From assembly GCA_947245585.1 (NCBI GenBank), contig CAMXPV010000006.1, positions 40,607 through 104,606 of the forward strand: a stretch of DNA of 64,000 nt, in the 5' to 3' direction. The DNA comes from an uncultured Lachnospiraceae bacterium (GTDB lineage Bacteria > Bacillota > Clostridia > Lachnospirales > Lachnospiraceae). Of the stretch, positions 36,079 through 45,549 are shown one piece after another. The notes beneath the pieces are model-generated. The model saw nothing but the letters and a program-made list of their open reading frames with translations, did not search any database and was not told where the DNA came from. Position numbers and translations under genes: made by a program. The first letter of the stretch is position 1. Each line of letters opens with the position of its first letter.

Positions 36079-37103
36079 CCTCTCCTCCGCATCCTTTTTA
36101 TACGCTGCAGCATACCGTAACACCACACATACACACCTGGCAGACAGTAAAAACAGTTTGCCTTCAGGCGATATCCTTTCGGCAGATATCCGGCGCTTCC
36201 CTTCACCTGCATCCGCTCTCCAAGCAGCTTTCTGCACCGAGTCAGGTACTTTCCTGCCTTCCGGCGTTCCCCGGGAGCACACAGGGCAATCTTGCCCACA
36301 GTGAGCATAACGGCCGTTATGATTTTGGCCGCCGTTACGCTTTCCAGGCCGCCATCCATCTGTAAAATCTCTTTCTCAGCCAGTTCCCAACATGTAATCT
36401 GATCCATATATGCGGGAGCAAACGGCCTCTGCATCACCCCCGCCGGATTCTGGTAATACCCGTATCCCGGATAATCCGTCTCCACGGCCTGCCCCAAGAA
36501 TGGCAGCAAATCCACGAGAAACAGCATATCCTCGCCCACTGTAAGTCCCTCACGAAACCGCACCTTTTCCAGAAGGCTTTTCCGGTAAAGTTTGCTCCAA
36601 CAGCGACAGTTATCTTTTAAAATGCTATCTATCAAATAGCATTTTCTGTCAAAACAGCTTTCCTCCGCCACTGCGTCCGCCAACCGCTTCTCAGCGTCAA
36701 GCGCACAAATTTCCTCCCAATCCCTTTTCGTGCCCCAGGGCACAAAGCGACAGCCGGCCAGATCGCTTTTTGTGGCATTTATCCTCTCATAGAGATAAGA
36801 AAGCACCCCCGGACAGAGCCTGTCGTCCGCATCCACAAAGGTGATATACGCCCCCTGCGCCCGCTCGAGCGCATAGTTGCGGGCCGCTGACACGCCCACA
36901 TCGTTCAGGGAAAATACCTGCACATTCCCATAGGATTTTTTTAGCTCTTCGCAGACCGCCGCCGTCTCATCCGTGGAGCCGTCGTTGACCACCAGAATTT
37001 CCAGATTATCGTAGCTTTGCGCCTCTATGCTGTCTATGCAGTTTTTCAGATAATCCTGCCCGTTGTGGACAGGCACGACCACACTGATCAGTTCTTCTCT
37101 CAT
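36075..37103 (-). CDS. Glycosyltransferase family 2
   Basis: GT2 enzyme of 342 residues with ISVVVPVHNGQDYL, LVVNDGSTDETAAV, YITFVDADDRLCPGV and VGEDMLFLVD. It begins at an ATG overlapping the GT4 stop as ATGA (37,100-37,103), and its own stop overlaps the next GT2 as ATGA. Both ends are therefore translationally coupled. It resembles the 35,056 enzyme in overall design but is clearly distinct in sequence. Donor and acceptor are unknown; an alternating backbone step next to the polymerase is plausible. Confidence 0.9.
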   Translation of the reverse strand: MREELISVVVPVHNGQDYLKNCIDSIEAQSYDNLEILVVNDGSTDETAAVCEELKKSYGNVQVFSLNDVGVSAARNYALERAQGAYITFVDADDRLCPGVLSYLYERINATKSDLAGCRFVPWGTKRDWEEICALDAEKRLADAVAEESCFDRKCYLIDSILKDNCRCWSKLYRKSLLEKVRFREGLTVGEDMLFLVDLLPFLGQAVETDYPGYGYYQNPAGVMQRPFAPAYMDQITCWELAEKEILQMDGGLESVTAAKIITAVMLTVGKIALCAPGERRKAGKYLTRCRKLLGERMQVKGSAGYLPKGYRLKANCFYCLPGVYVWCYGMLQRIKRMRRRG

Positions 37104-38146
37104 CCACCAAGCACCTTTTCATAAATAGCAAGAAGCGTCCGCATATTCTCCTCTATGCCAAACTCTGTCTCCACCTTCCTGCGCGCCGCCTCTCCGAGCC
37201 TCCGGCACAGCGCCTCCTCCCGCAGCAGACGGGAAAGTCCTTCCCGAAGCGCCAAAGCGTCCTTTACCGGCACAAGCAGTCCCGTCTCCTCCGGCAGGAT
37301 CATCTGCGGAATGCCCCCCGTATCCGCCGCCACAATACCGCAGTAATGAGCCATGGCCTCCAAGAGCGACACCGACTGGCCCTCAAACCAGGAGGGCAGC
37401 GTCACAATCCGGCATCTGCGAAGCCAGTTTTCCTTCTCTTCCCCGCTAATCCAACCGAGCCATGTGACATGCTCTCTGTACCGCTCCGAAAGTTTTTGGA
37501 GCGCCTCATCCTCCCAGATCCCGCCCAGATAGAGGTGGAAATCAGGAAACGCCTGTGCCAGGGCCGGGACGCACGAGAGCAGTTCCCCGATTCCCTTTTC
37601 CCGACACAGCCGCCCCAGAAACAAAACGTCGTGATTGTCGTATGATTTCTCATAGGCCGCCGGTATGGCAATGGAATCCGGAAGCACCGTGATCCGCTCC
37701 CTGTCTATGATCTTCCCGAAAAAATCCTTCCACGCCGGCGCAAGCACGAGAAAGGCATCTCCCATGGAAAGCACACGCCTGATCCGCTCCCGCCCCCTCG
37801 GGCCCTGCTCCTTTTCGTAGAAAGTCTTAAAATCACCGCCGTGCTGATGAATCACAATCTTTTTATGAAACCGTTTCGCCGTTCTGATAAAAACGCTTTT
37901 CCGCCTGTAGCTGTTGTCGGAGGCCATGTTCACGTGCACGATATCACAGCCGGAAAGCGCCGCCAGAAAACGCAGATAGGCGGTTCCTGCCTGCAGCAGC
38001 TTCCGCATTCTGCCGCCCTCCACCATGGTGCCGATATAGCGCAGATCCACTTTTTCGTCCAGACCGGCCTCATAATAATTGTTCACCACGCCGGAGATAC
38101 CGCCGTGCACAGACCTGGCGGGGCCGATCATCAATACCCTTATCAT
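37100..38146 (-). CDS. Glycosyltransferase family 4
   Basis: GT-B enzyme of 348 residues. Its start is the ATG at 38,144-38,146, behind AGGGAG and overlapping the polymerase stop as ATGA. The N-terminus has IRVLMIGPARSVHGGISGVV, a glycine-rich acceptor loop, with IHQHGGDFKTFYE further on. The C-terminus has LFLGRLCREKGIGELL, HLYLGGIWED, VTWLGWISGEEK and the donor block LPSWFEGQSVSLLEAMAHY. The tool-extended frame upstream lies inside the polymerase gene and is rejected. Substrate unknown. Confidence 0.91.
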   Translation of the reverse strand: MIRVLMIGPARSVHGGISGVVNNYYEAGLDEKVDLRYIGTMVEGGRMRKLLQAGTAYLRFLAALSGCDIVHVNMASDNSYRRKSVFIRTAKRFHKKIVIHQHGGDFKTFYEKEQGPRGRERIRRVLSMGDAFLVLAPAWKDFFGKIIDRERITVLPDSIAIPAAYEKSYDNHDVLFLGRLCREKGIGELLSCVPALAQAFPDFHLYLGGIWEDEALQKLSERYREHVTWLGWISGEEKENWLRRCRIVTLPSWFEGQSVSLLEAMAHYCGIVAADTGGIPQMILPEETGLLVPVKDALALREGLSRLLREEALCRRLGEAARRKVETEFGIEENMRTLLAIYEKVLGG

Positions 38147-39384
38147 AATTTTTTCTCCCTGACTGCGGATCCCGCGATGCCGCAGCCCATCATCATAAGC
38201 AGGTAATTCCTGCCCACATAGACGGAGATCAAATGCGCCTCCACAACCGTATACACCGCAAACATCACGAAGAGCACGAGGGCGCACCCGTCCCTCTTCT
38301 TATAAATCTGCCACAAAAGCGCCAGATTGGCCACCACATACAAAATGCCCGGAATCACACCGTAGCGGTAAAACACCTTGACCCATCCCATATCAAAATA
38401 ATAGTTCATATTGTTTTCGCAGGAAAATGCCGACCATGTCTGAATCATGCCGTCGTTGTTTTCGGAATTCGTCAGGGATATGATTCTGCCGCTGATATGG
38501 CGGTCTATTCTGCCAAGCGCCACAATGTGGTCGTTATCCATCGGATTTACCACAAAGAACTCATTCCACTGGGCATCCTTCACCCGTTGGGCGCAGACCG
38601 CAGCATCCACGGAAAAGGCGATACATAAGAGAAAGACAAGCAGGCCGCAAAGGTAAGCAAAGCGCATCTGCCCGAACCGTTTCACACAGGTCATCAGACA
38701 GGCTCCCAGAAGAAAGACCATGGTGATCAACATCCCCGTCTTTGAGCCGGTGAGCAGATAGACACCCACGTTAAGCGCCATCAGAAACAGATACAGATAC
38801 CATTTCATCCGCTCAAACCACACATAGACACCCAGAGCCGCCAACATAAAGAACATGCAGGAAAGCGCGTTTGGATGTCCCATCCCCAATGTGTAACGGG
38901 TCTCCGCCTCCTCCGGCTCCCCAATATAAATCGTGGTCTCCGCCGGTGCGTGGCCGTAGGCCTGGGTCAGACTGATCTCTCCATATATTCCCGTCACCGA
39001 GAGCGCCACAATGATCATACACCCAGCCAGTGTCACATAAAAAGTATATTTCAACGCCTGCCGCAGCGGGATGCCCCTGCAGGCCGCCACAAAAGTGACA
39101 ATGCGGATGATATCGTTGGCTCCCGTCACCCGGTAGGAGATAAAACCTACAGCCTCAAGCAGAACGATCAACGCCCACTCCTTCCACTCATAGCATGTGA
39201 GCAGAAGTTTTGCGGCAAACAGAAGAAAGGTCACCCGAAACAGGTATCCTTCAATAGGATTGGTATAGTTACTCTTATCGACAATGACCATCAACAGTTC
39301 TATGGTCAGCCCGATATAGAAAAGAAGGCGGGGAACCGGGCTCTCGTCCCGAAGCCGCCCGTAAAGGTTTTTGATCTTGTCCAT
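38143..39384 (-). CDS. Wzy-like O-antigen/EPS polymerase (second)
   Basis: 413-residue polytopic membrane protein with ten to twelve helices. The blocks RYTLGMGHPNALSCMFF and YLLTGSKTGMLITM are characteristic of EPS polymerases in Firmicutes, and a larger outside loop (about 290-330) precedes the final helices. It shares the GxGHPN/GFTHPN helix start with the first polymerase at 27,237. Polymerisation of flipped repeat units is inferred from family topology. The ATG follows AAGAGGT. Having two polymerases with one Wzx points either to two glycans or to two linkage types. Confidence 0.82.
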   Translation of the reverse strand: MDKIKNLYGRLRDESPVPRLLFYIGLTIELLMVIVDKSNYTNPIEGYLFRVTFLLFAAKLLLTCYEWKEWALIVLLEAVGFISYRVTGANDIIRIVTFVAACRGIPLRQALKYTFYVTLAGCMIIVALSVTGIYGEISLTQAYGHAPAETTIYIGEPEEAETRYTLGMGHPNALSCMFFMLAALGVYVWFERMKWYLYLFLMALNVGVYLLTGSKTGMLITMVFLLGACLMTCVKRFGQMRFAYLCGLLVFLLCIAFSVDAAVCAQRVKDAQWNEFFVVNPMDNDHIVALGRIDRHISGRIISLTNSENNDGMIQTWSAFSCENNMNYYFDMGWVKVFYRYGVIPGILYVVANLALLWQIYKKRDGCALVLFVMFAVYTVVEAHLISVYVGRNYLLMMMGCGIAGSAVREKKL

Positions 39385-39402
39385 ACCTCTTTCCTCCGCG
39401 CA

Positions 39403-40347
39403 TCAAAAGCGATGAAGCATTCGCGCCACAAGCCCGCGCAATCGCCGCAGACACTGTCTCGCCGCAAGTTTACACCTTTTTGCGGCAACGCCCCATTTCC
39501 CGATTTCAGGCGCAATCAGAAACTCATATTCTTCCCGGTGTTCCCGCAGATAGGCGGGAAAGCTTTCGTCAATCTCCACCCGCACAAACCTGGCATCCCG
39601 GTCAAAAATGTCTTCCCCGCAGAGAAGCCTGTCCACCGCCTCATTTAAATAACGTTTGCTATTGTATTCCGAGTGAGCGGCCGCCTGCACCTTCTCGCCA
39701 ATCCGCTTCGCCACATCCCGCTCTCCGTTTCCGCCCATATAACCGAAATGCCAACCGCCCTCCGAAACCCTGACGCTCCTTGCATCCATGGGGGATACCT
39801 CCCGCAGATACACGATACCCTCCCTGGGAATATCCCCGAAACTGCATATCTTCGTGCCAAGCCACTGTCTCTTCTCCACATTCGGAAACTCTCCCGTGAT
39901 GGACAGAAGATTGCCCGAGATCTCTTCCATATTTAAAAAGCAATAAAACATCCGTTGCGCCAGATGATAGATTTTCCCGGCTTCAAACCCGCCGATGACA
40001 TCCATCAGCGTCTCCGGCCTGGGAATCTCGTCCACATCGCTGAAGATAATGATATCCTCGGGCCGACAGCCGGACAACCCGCGTATCAGCTGATTTTTCT
40101 GGTATTTATCCCGCTCGTGGGTGGTCACCCCCTCCATGGGGGAATCCGTCACCGCAACATACCGTATCTTGTCCTCAAACTCTGCAAAAAGCCGCCTGTT
40201 CTCGGCAAAAATCATCCGCTTCGGCTCCCCTGAAAACGTGACCGAAGCCTCCTCAATCACAAAAAAATCCACATAGGGCGATAAAATCTGCATACGCAGC
40301 TTTAAGATATCCAGTTCGTTGAAAAAGGGAATACAGTCGTATACCAT
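39403..40347 (-). CDS. GT17-like glycosyltransferase (MGAT3-related)
   Basis: 314 residues, cytoplasmic GT. Strong GT17 features are MVYDCIPFFNELDILKLRM at the start, FVIEEASVTFSG, KYQKNQLIRGL and the metal-binding IIFSDVDEIPRPE. GT17 takes its name from the eukaryotic bisecting GlcNAc transferase; bacterial relatives occur in glycan loci with unknown products. The correct start is the ATG at 40,345-40,347, six bases behind GGAGGAA and two bases after the DUF5672 stop. The earlier TTG has no ribosome site of its own, so it is rejected. Specificity is unknown. Confidence 0.87.
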   Translation of the reverse strand: MVYDCIPFFNELDILKLRMQILSPYVDFFVIEEASVTFSGEPKRMIFAENRRLFAEFEDKIRYVAVTDSPMEGVTTHERDKYQKNQLIRGLSGCRPEDIIIFSDVDEIPRPETLMDVIGGFEAGKIYHLAQRMFYCFLNMEEISGNLLSITGEFPNVEKRQWLGTKICSFGDIPREGIVYLREVSPMDARSVRVSEGGWHFGYMGGNGERDVAKRIGEKVQAAAHSEYNSKRYLNEAVDRLLCGEDIFDRDARFVRVEIDESFPAYLREHREEYEFLIAPEIGKWGVAAKRCKLAARQCLRRLRGLVARMLHRF

Positions 40348-40349
40348 TC

Positions 40350-41093
40350 TTATTTCCTCCAAAACAGCAGCGGCCTGATCCGGTCTTTACACCACTGCCA
40401 TTTGACCTTCCACGGGTTATGAAACTGTGGATACTGTGCATTTCTGCCGCGCCACTTGTGGAAAAGGAACGGGTTTTCCACATCCATGATCTCCGGAATC
40501 ATATGTTCATGGCCAAAATATTTCGCCACCTCAATGGGCGCAAAGCGCATTCCCGCCTCCTCGATCTCGTTTCGATACTTACAGCACAGAAAGATGTCCT
40601 CGTTATACTCGTCTTCCTCCTCGATTTTCTCCCAGGCAAGATCCGCCCGGCCGGGAAAATCCATAAGCCTTTTGCTGCGGATTGACACGCTGTTGCCCAC
40701 CCGGACAATCTGCCCCTTCGCATCCCGGTAAGAATAGTCGTTCTCCGGCATAGGCCAGGGGGAGCCGATATAGTCGTAGGCCAAAAACTCGTCCCGCCAA
40801 CTCTCCGGATGCACCACAAAACCGTCCGCATGCACGATCAGGGCAAACTCCGTGTAAATATGGTTTCCCAGTTCGTAAACCATCTTATAGTTAAACTTGT
40901 CGATATTATCCAGTTTTGAAGTGTGGGAATAGCGGATGGTACGCGGCAGAAATAGCGGTTTTCTGTGGGTAATCAGAACCACATCCCCAAACTCAATCCC
41001 CCGCATACTGTACTCCATCGCCTTGATCGTCTCATAGAGATCCACACTGGTCATGGCCGCCAACGTCACATTCGGCAGTTTTAATTTTTCCAT
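40350..41093 (-). CDS. DUF5672 family protein, probable glycosyltransferase
   Basis: 247 residues matching the DUF5672 layout: LPNVTLAAMTSVD, YSMRGIEFGDVVLITH, then ALIVHADGFVVHPESW followed by FLAYDYIGSPWP, and NEDIFLCCKYR. The Asp residues in HADGF could bind metal as in GT-A transferases. DUF5672 members sit in bacterial glycan loci and are thought to be glycosyltransferases, but no reaction is established. The ATG follows AAAGGATAT, 13 bases after the membrane protein gene. It is coupled to the following GT17-like gene with only two bases between them. Confidence 0.85.
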   Translation of the reverse strand: MEKLKLPNVTLAAMTSVDLYETIKAMEYSMRGIEFGDVVLITHRKPLFLPRTIRYSHTSKLDNIDKFNYKMVYELGNHIYTEFALIVHADGFVVHPESWRDEFLAYDYIGSPWPMPENDYSYRDAKGQIVRVGNSVSIRSKRLMDFPGRADLAWEKIEEEDEYNEDIFLCCKYRNEIEEAGMRFAPIEVAKYFGHEHMIPEIMDVENPFLFHKWRGRNAQYPQFHNPWKVKWQWCKDRIRPLLFWRK

Positions 41094-41105
41094 ATATATC
41101 CTTTC

Positions 41106-42626
41106 CTATGGCGCGATGTCTTTAGAACTTCTTCTTACACAGCGCACGCTGTCTTTGTGGTAATACCATGCCACCGCCAGATTCATCCAGTTTCCCTCAT
41201 CCTCACTCAGATCGGTAAAGTCAAACAGTGCGGGCCTTTGGCTGTAAGGTGCAATCTCCACTTCTGCAATGTCCTCATCCGTGTAGAGCGCATGGCGCTC
41301 CATGGCTTCCTGATAAAAAGTCTGCGCCTCACCCTTTGCCACCGACCGCAAAGCGGAAATGCTGGTGTACGTGTTTTTGTCCGCCGTCAGCGCCCATACC
41401 GCCAGAAGCAGAAACAGGCATACCACGCTCATGCCACTGCCAGCACGCTCCAAAAACAGGCCGAAAGCCCCGGCCGCGCCTTCCTCTGGCCGCTGTCTGT
41501 GGGAAATCCAGCCAAGCCAATAGGTCGTCACCATCAAAACTGCCAGATAGTAAGTCACCTGAATGATATTATCCACCCGGGAAAGTCCCGTCATACCCAC
41601 TGCGTACAGCGTGGGGGTAAACATGGCCGAAATCACACAGTACGCTCCGGCCGCCACCCAAACAGGATGGGAAAAATCCCGCTTGGAAGCCTTCGCGAAC
41701 TTCCACAAAAGCGGCAGAAGCGCAATCCACAAAATCACCACAAGCACCGGTGTCCAACGGATGGCAAACACCGACGTATTGTAGAAAGACAGCGCGATTG
41801 CCTTCACCGCTGAGTACCCCTCATCCATGTCCATGCTTCCCCGCTTACCGTTTCCGGGCGCAAGCACATTTACCAGAAAGCCGGCGCTCCCTGTCACAAA
41901 GGGAATAATAACATATGCTATTCTATCTTTTTTCTGCCAGAATGCATAGAAAACCAGAAAGGCCATCAGGATTTCCGCCTGTAAGCTTGTGACCAGATTG
42001 CCGCCGCCCACAACCACGGCCAGAACAGCCGCTGCGCCGCAGCAAAGCACTGCCCGTCCTTTCTTTTCCGCCCAGACAGCCCCCGAAACCAACGTCAGCA
42101 AAAAGAACCAGAGGGACTGTATCAACACATAGTGCGTCGCGCCGTTGTACCAGTAAATCCCCTCAAAGGGCGCCTCCATCACCTGATAGAACACAAACAG
42201 CATGAGCAGCATGACAAGGGCCGCCCCCTCCTTGTCACAGCCAAGCCACCTGACAAACATATGCCGCCCCAACACAAAGGTGGAAGAAACCAACATACCG
42301 ATCATCAGGATCGGAACCACCCAGGCAATGCCATAGTTAAAATTCATGGGGCACATCCCCATCAGAAAACAGGACACGTAGGTCCCCTGCCATTCCTGAT
42401 AAAAGTCCATGTTCTGCCGCCACGCCTCCTGCACGGAAGCCGAAAAAGAGCCTGTCTCCTGAAAGACGTCGTGCACACGCCTGCCATAATCGTAATCGTC
42501 AATACACATCACATTGTATCTGCCAAGCAAAAGCAATGGCAACAGGGAGAGGCATAAAAGAACTGCCGCACACACTGTCATTTGCCGGATCGATATTTCT
42601 TTTCCCATTTGCCGCTTACCATCCAT
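41106..42626 (-). CDS. Polytopic membrane protein, DUF6056-like
   Basis: 506 residues with about eleven membrane helices. The first outside loop has VMCIDDYDYGRRV followed by WQGTYVSCFL, the same DD plus W-x-G-T arrangement as the 56,780 protein. Later, YWYNGATHYVLIQSLWFF and LAPGNGKRG are features of DUF6056-like proteins. Start: the ATG at 42,624-42,626 behind AAGG; a TTG two codons earlier is possible. It may act as a GT-C-type transferase, but this rests on topology only. It lies between a GT11-like gene and the DUF5672 gene. Confidence 0.77.
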   Translation of the reverse strand: MDGKRQMGKEISIRQMTVCAAVLLCLSLLPLLLLGRYNVMCIDDYDYGRRVHDVFQETGSFSASVQEAWRQNMDFYQEWQGTYVSCFLMGMCPMNFNYGIAWVVPILMIGMLVSSTFVLGRHMFVRWLGCDKEGAALVMLLMLFVFYQVMEAPFEGIYWYNGATHYVLIQSLWFFLLTLVSGAVWAEKKGRAVLCCGAAAVLAVVVGGGNLVTSLQAEILMAFLVFYAFWQKKDRIAYVIIPFVTGSAGFLVNVLAPGNGKRGSMDMDEGYSAVKAIALSFYNTSVFAIRWTPVLVVILWIALLPLLWKFAKASKRDFSHPVWVAAGAYCVISAMFTPTLYAVGMTGLSRVDNIIQVTYYLAVLMVTTYWLGWISHRQRPEEGAAGAFGLFLERAGSGMSVVCLFLLLAVWALTADKNTYTSISALRSVAKGEAQTFYQEAMERHALYTDEDIAEVEIAPYSQRPALFDFTDLSEDEGNWMNLAVAWYYHKDSVRCVRRSSKDIAP

Positions 42627-42634
42627 ATACAACC

Positions 42635-43672
42635 TTATCCTTTTTCCTTTTTCCGCAGTCTCCTCATCACGCCTCTGCCGATCTTGCAGACATAGGCTTT
42701 CTTATAGATGTACTGCGCGCGGAGCTTTGCAAGCTGCAGCTTTGCGCCCTTGGGCCGCCTGTTCACCGCCGCATATTTCGGTGATCTTTTCTTGTAGTCC
42801 TCAAGTTCCTTCCTGCACGCATCGGCCGTAAACAGCCTTCCCGCCCTGTCCATATAGTGAAACAGGCTGTAGATGTTCTGCTCCGATGCCCAATAGCCGT
42901 CCGACACATTATGCCTTGCCCAGTATTTAGGCGCGATCGCAAACCGCAGCTTCTCACTGGTATGGGCCGGCAGACAGGCAAAGGAGGAATTGGAGAGCAA
43001 TAAATAATAGGCGTTCTTTAACGTAACGTAGTCCTTCCCTATATCGAAGTGATGGGCTTCGATCCCCGGCAGCATCTTCTGCGCCGTCGCCACATCGTCC
43101 GTGATAATGACAAATTCCATATCGGAGCGGATTTTTTTCATCTCCTCCATCCCGTGAAGCCAATATTTCCGATTGATCAAAAGCTCCGGGCTTCCCGTAT
43201 ACTCCCCGCCCCGCATATTGATCACGCAGAGATTTTCCCTGCTATACTCGTAGGAATCATATTCCGGCTTTACCTTAAGCCACTCTTTGACCTGGGGGAG
43301 ATACTTGATAAAGTAAGATTCATCCTGAAGATTTCCGTAAAGGAGTGTGTTGTCCTCCACTTCATGAATCGCCGGATCCGCTCCCGCTATATAGCAGCCG
43401 TGGGTCAGGTCATGGGCTGAATTGCCGATGAAAAGCCGCTCCTCCGCATCCTGATACACCTGAAAGTGTTTCTTATCCTCCTCGGAAATGGCATGTCCCA
43501 GATCCACATCCATAAAATACATACCGCGGCTGCTGTGTATATTGACCGCAAACCGTTCCTGCCCCGCCGTACCGAACTCGCATCCTTTTTCCGCCGCCAC
43601 CGCTCTGGCCGTCACGTAGCAGAACAACTGGTTCCCCAACCCCTGTCCGTCGATAAACTCTGTCCCGATCAT
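42635..43672 (-). CDS. Divergent GT11-like glycosyltransferase
   Basis: 345 residues. The N-terminal DGQGLGNQLFCYVTARAVA is the GT11 glycine-rich loop. The place of the HxRRGDY donor motif is taken by VINMRGGEYTG, so His is Asn, one Arg is Gly, and Asp is Glu. A later SSFACLPAHTSEKLRFA corresponds to the SSFSWW segment of GT11, also altered. The protein is therefore in the fucosyltransferase superfamily but may use another donor. The ATG is 11 bases after GGAGG; no better start is seen. It directly follows the ABC exporter gene. Confidence 0.8.
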   Translation of the reverse strand: MIGTEFIDGQGLGNQLFCYVTARAVAAEKGCEFGTAGQERFAVNIHSSRGMYFMDVDLGHAISEEDKKHFQVYQDAEERLFIGNSAHDLTHGCYIAGADPAIHEVEDNTLLYGNLQDESYFIKYLPQVKEWLKVKPEYDSYEYSRENLCVINMRGGEYTGSPELLINRKYWLHGMEEMKKIRSDMEFVIITDDVATAQKMLPGIEAHHFDIGKDYVTLKNAYYLLLSNSSFACLPAHTSEKLRFAIAPKYWARHNVSDGYWASEQNIYSLFHYMDRAGRLFTADACRKELEDYKKRSPKYAAVNRRPKGAKLQLAKLRAQYIYKKAYVCKIGRGVMRRLRKKEKG

Positions 43673-43678
43673 CCGATT

Positions 43679-45478
43679 CTATTCCTCCAAAGCAGTCTGC
43701 GTAATTTTCTCGTTCTCCACCTTGTAGATCACGTCGCACTTGGCAATCGTGTTCAATCGGTGGGCAATAATTACCATCGTCTTCTTGCCGTGGAAGCTGT
43801 TGACCGCCTCCATGACAGCCGCCTCCGTGTCCCCATCTAGCGCCGAGGTCGCCTCGTCAAACACCAAAATCTCCGGATTATGATAGAGGGCCCTCGCAAT
43901 GCCAAGCCGCTGTCTCTGACCGCCCGAGATTCTGACACCCCTGTCACCTATTGTCGTATCCAGTCCCTCCGGAAGCTCCTCCACAAACGTCTTCAGCTGG
44001 GCTTCCTCAAGAACCTCCCAAATCCTCTGATCGTCAATCTTGTCCGCGTCGATGCCGAAAGCAATGTTATCCCTGATGGACTCGTCGATCAGGTAAATGG
44101 ACTGGGGGATATACCCGACTTTGGCAAGCCACGAAGGGTAATTCTCAAAAATATCCCTGCCATCGCAGGTGATCGTGCCTGTCTGCACGTGCAAAAGGCC
44201 CAACAGGATGTCCACAATCGTAGATTTCCCCGCGCCCGACGGCCCCATGATGCCCACCGACTGTCCCTTTTTGATCTCCATATGCGCGTCCGTAAAAATG
44301 GGCTTGTCCGTGTTCGGGTATGTGAAGCTGATATGATCCAACACAATCTTGTCCGTCAGCGCAAGCGGCGGCTTCTCCTCCCCCTGCCTTCCTGTAAGTC
44401 CGGTCACGCTGCCATTTACATCCTGCTTCATATTCTCCGTCAGATTTTCATAGAGATAATCCAGACAGGGCTGCGCGTAGGCGATCTCCGACAGATACGT
44501 ATTAATGCGGTTCGTGGCCGGCATCACCCGGACAGCCGCCGCCGCAAAGGCCGTCAACTGGGAAAACAGAGCAGTAAAATCGCCTCCCTGCAAGGTAAAA
44601 ACAAGAATGAAAGACAGCATCGCCGCAATAAATACCGACTCAATCAAAAGCCGCGGCGTGTTATTCAAAACCGCATAGTTTCTCGCCACATTGGCGCCCA
44701 CCGCGCCGCTCTCATAATAGTTGCGCACAAAGAACTCTTCCCTGTGCAGTACCTTGACATCCTTTAATCCGTAGATGGACTGAATCCGCCACTTGGCAAT
44801 CCGCGACTGGATGGCCTGATTTTTTTTGCCGATGGCGTTTAAGCGCGGTTTCAGCACCTTTGTGATCATCAGGGTCATTCCCAGAAAGAGAACCCCGCAG
44901 CCGATGGACACCAGAGGGCTTACCCAAACTACAAGTACAATGCAGATCGACACTGCCACCACAATTTCCGTGGTCATCTGGATCATCACCAGAATGAGCT
45001 GAAACGCATTGGGGATATCACTGTCCGTCAGCCGGAACACTGTGGGGATATCCGCCCCCAGATAGTCCTCATAGGGTCTGTTCAAAAATTCCCGCATGAC
45101 CCGGCTGATCATCCGGTTGCGGTTTCTCGTGACAAACGTATTCTGCACATAAGTCTGGAACAACAGGTAGACATTTTTAAAAACAAAGAGAAAGATCAGC
45201 GCGCCCAACATCCAAATAATCAGGGTTCTTGAAGAATCGATAGAAAAAAACGCAGCGATACTGCCTACCAGTTCATTTTCCATGATTTTGTCAGGCTCCA
45301 TAATCGCCTGCACCACAGGCACCATCATGGACACGCCAAGCGTCTCAAGCGTACCGCCGATCAGAATAAGAACTGCCAATCCGACCAACTGCACCAACTG
45401 CTTTTTGTCAAAAAGGTACGCAATCTTTTTAAGCAGCCCCACCTTTTTCTGTTCGTTTTCCTTATCGGCAGCCTTCAT
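43679..45478 (-). CDS. ABC transporter, fused permease and ATPase (PglK/MsbA-like)
   Basis: 599 residues. Six N-terminal membrane helices (about 20-310) precede an ATPase domain with Walker A GPSGAGKST, signature ISGGQRQRLGIARAL, Walker B ILVFDEATSALD and IIAHRL. Like the 16,712 protein it starts with KKIAYLFDKKQ, and both have GDRGVR(L/I)SGG, so they are paralogues. Substrates of such exporters are lipid-linked oligosaccharides or glycolipids. A weak candidate promoter lies just upstream (45,502-45,531). The ATG lies about 12 bases behind AAGGAAGGA. With the other ABC protein and Wzx, this locus has three possible flippases. Confidence 0.92.
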   Translation of the reverse strand: MKAADKENEQKKVGLLKKIAYLFDKKQLVQLVGLAVLILIGGTLETLGVSMMVPVVQAIMEPDKIMENELVGSIAAFFSIDSSRTLIIWMLGALIFLFVFKNVYLLFQTYVQNTFVTRNRNRMISRVMREFLNRPYEDYLGADIPTVFRLTDSDIPNAFQLILVMIQMTTEIVVAVSICIVLVVWVSPLVSIGCGVLFLGMTLMITKVLKPRLNAIGKKNQAIQSRIAKWRIQSIYGLKDVKVLHREEFFVRNYYESGAVGANVARNYAVLNNTPRLLIESVFIAAMLSFILVFTLQGGDFTALFSQLTAFAAAAVRVMPATNRINTYLSEIAYAQPCLDYLYENLTENMKQDVNGSVTGLTGRQGEEKPPLALTDKIVLDHISFTYPNTDKPIFTDAHMEIKKGQSVGIMGPSGAGKSTIVDILLGLLHVQTGTITCDGRDIFENYPSWLAKVGYIPQSIYLIDESIRDNIAFGIDADKIDDQRIWEVLEEAQLKTFVEELPEGLDTTIGDRGVRISGGQRQRLGIARALYHNPEILVFDEATSALDGDTEAAVMEAVNSFHGKKTMVIIAHRLNTIAKCDVIYKVENEKITQTALEE

Positions 45479-45501
45479 AAACTTTGTATTCCTTCCTTAA
45501 T

Positions 45502-45531
45502 TATATATGGAAATGCAAACCGTTTTTCCAA
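45502..45531 (-). promoter_or_regulatory. Weak candidate promoter upstream of ABC exporter
   Basis: On the minus strand TTGGAA (45,526-45,531) is followed after 18 bases by TATATA (45,502-45,507); shifting two bases gives a perfect TATAAT at 45,500-45,505, though then at 20-base spacing. It lies in the 71-base gap between the GT11 gene and the ABC exporter start. No terminator hairpin precedes it. It could provide secondary transcription of the exporter group. Confidence 0.3.
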
Positions 45532-45549
45532 ACGTCATAAAATATTCTC

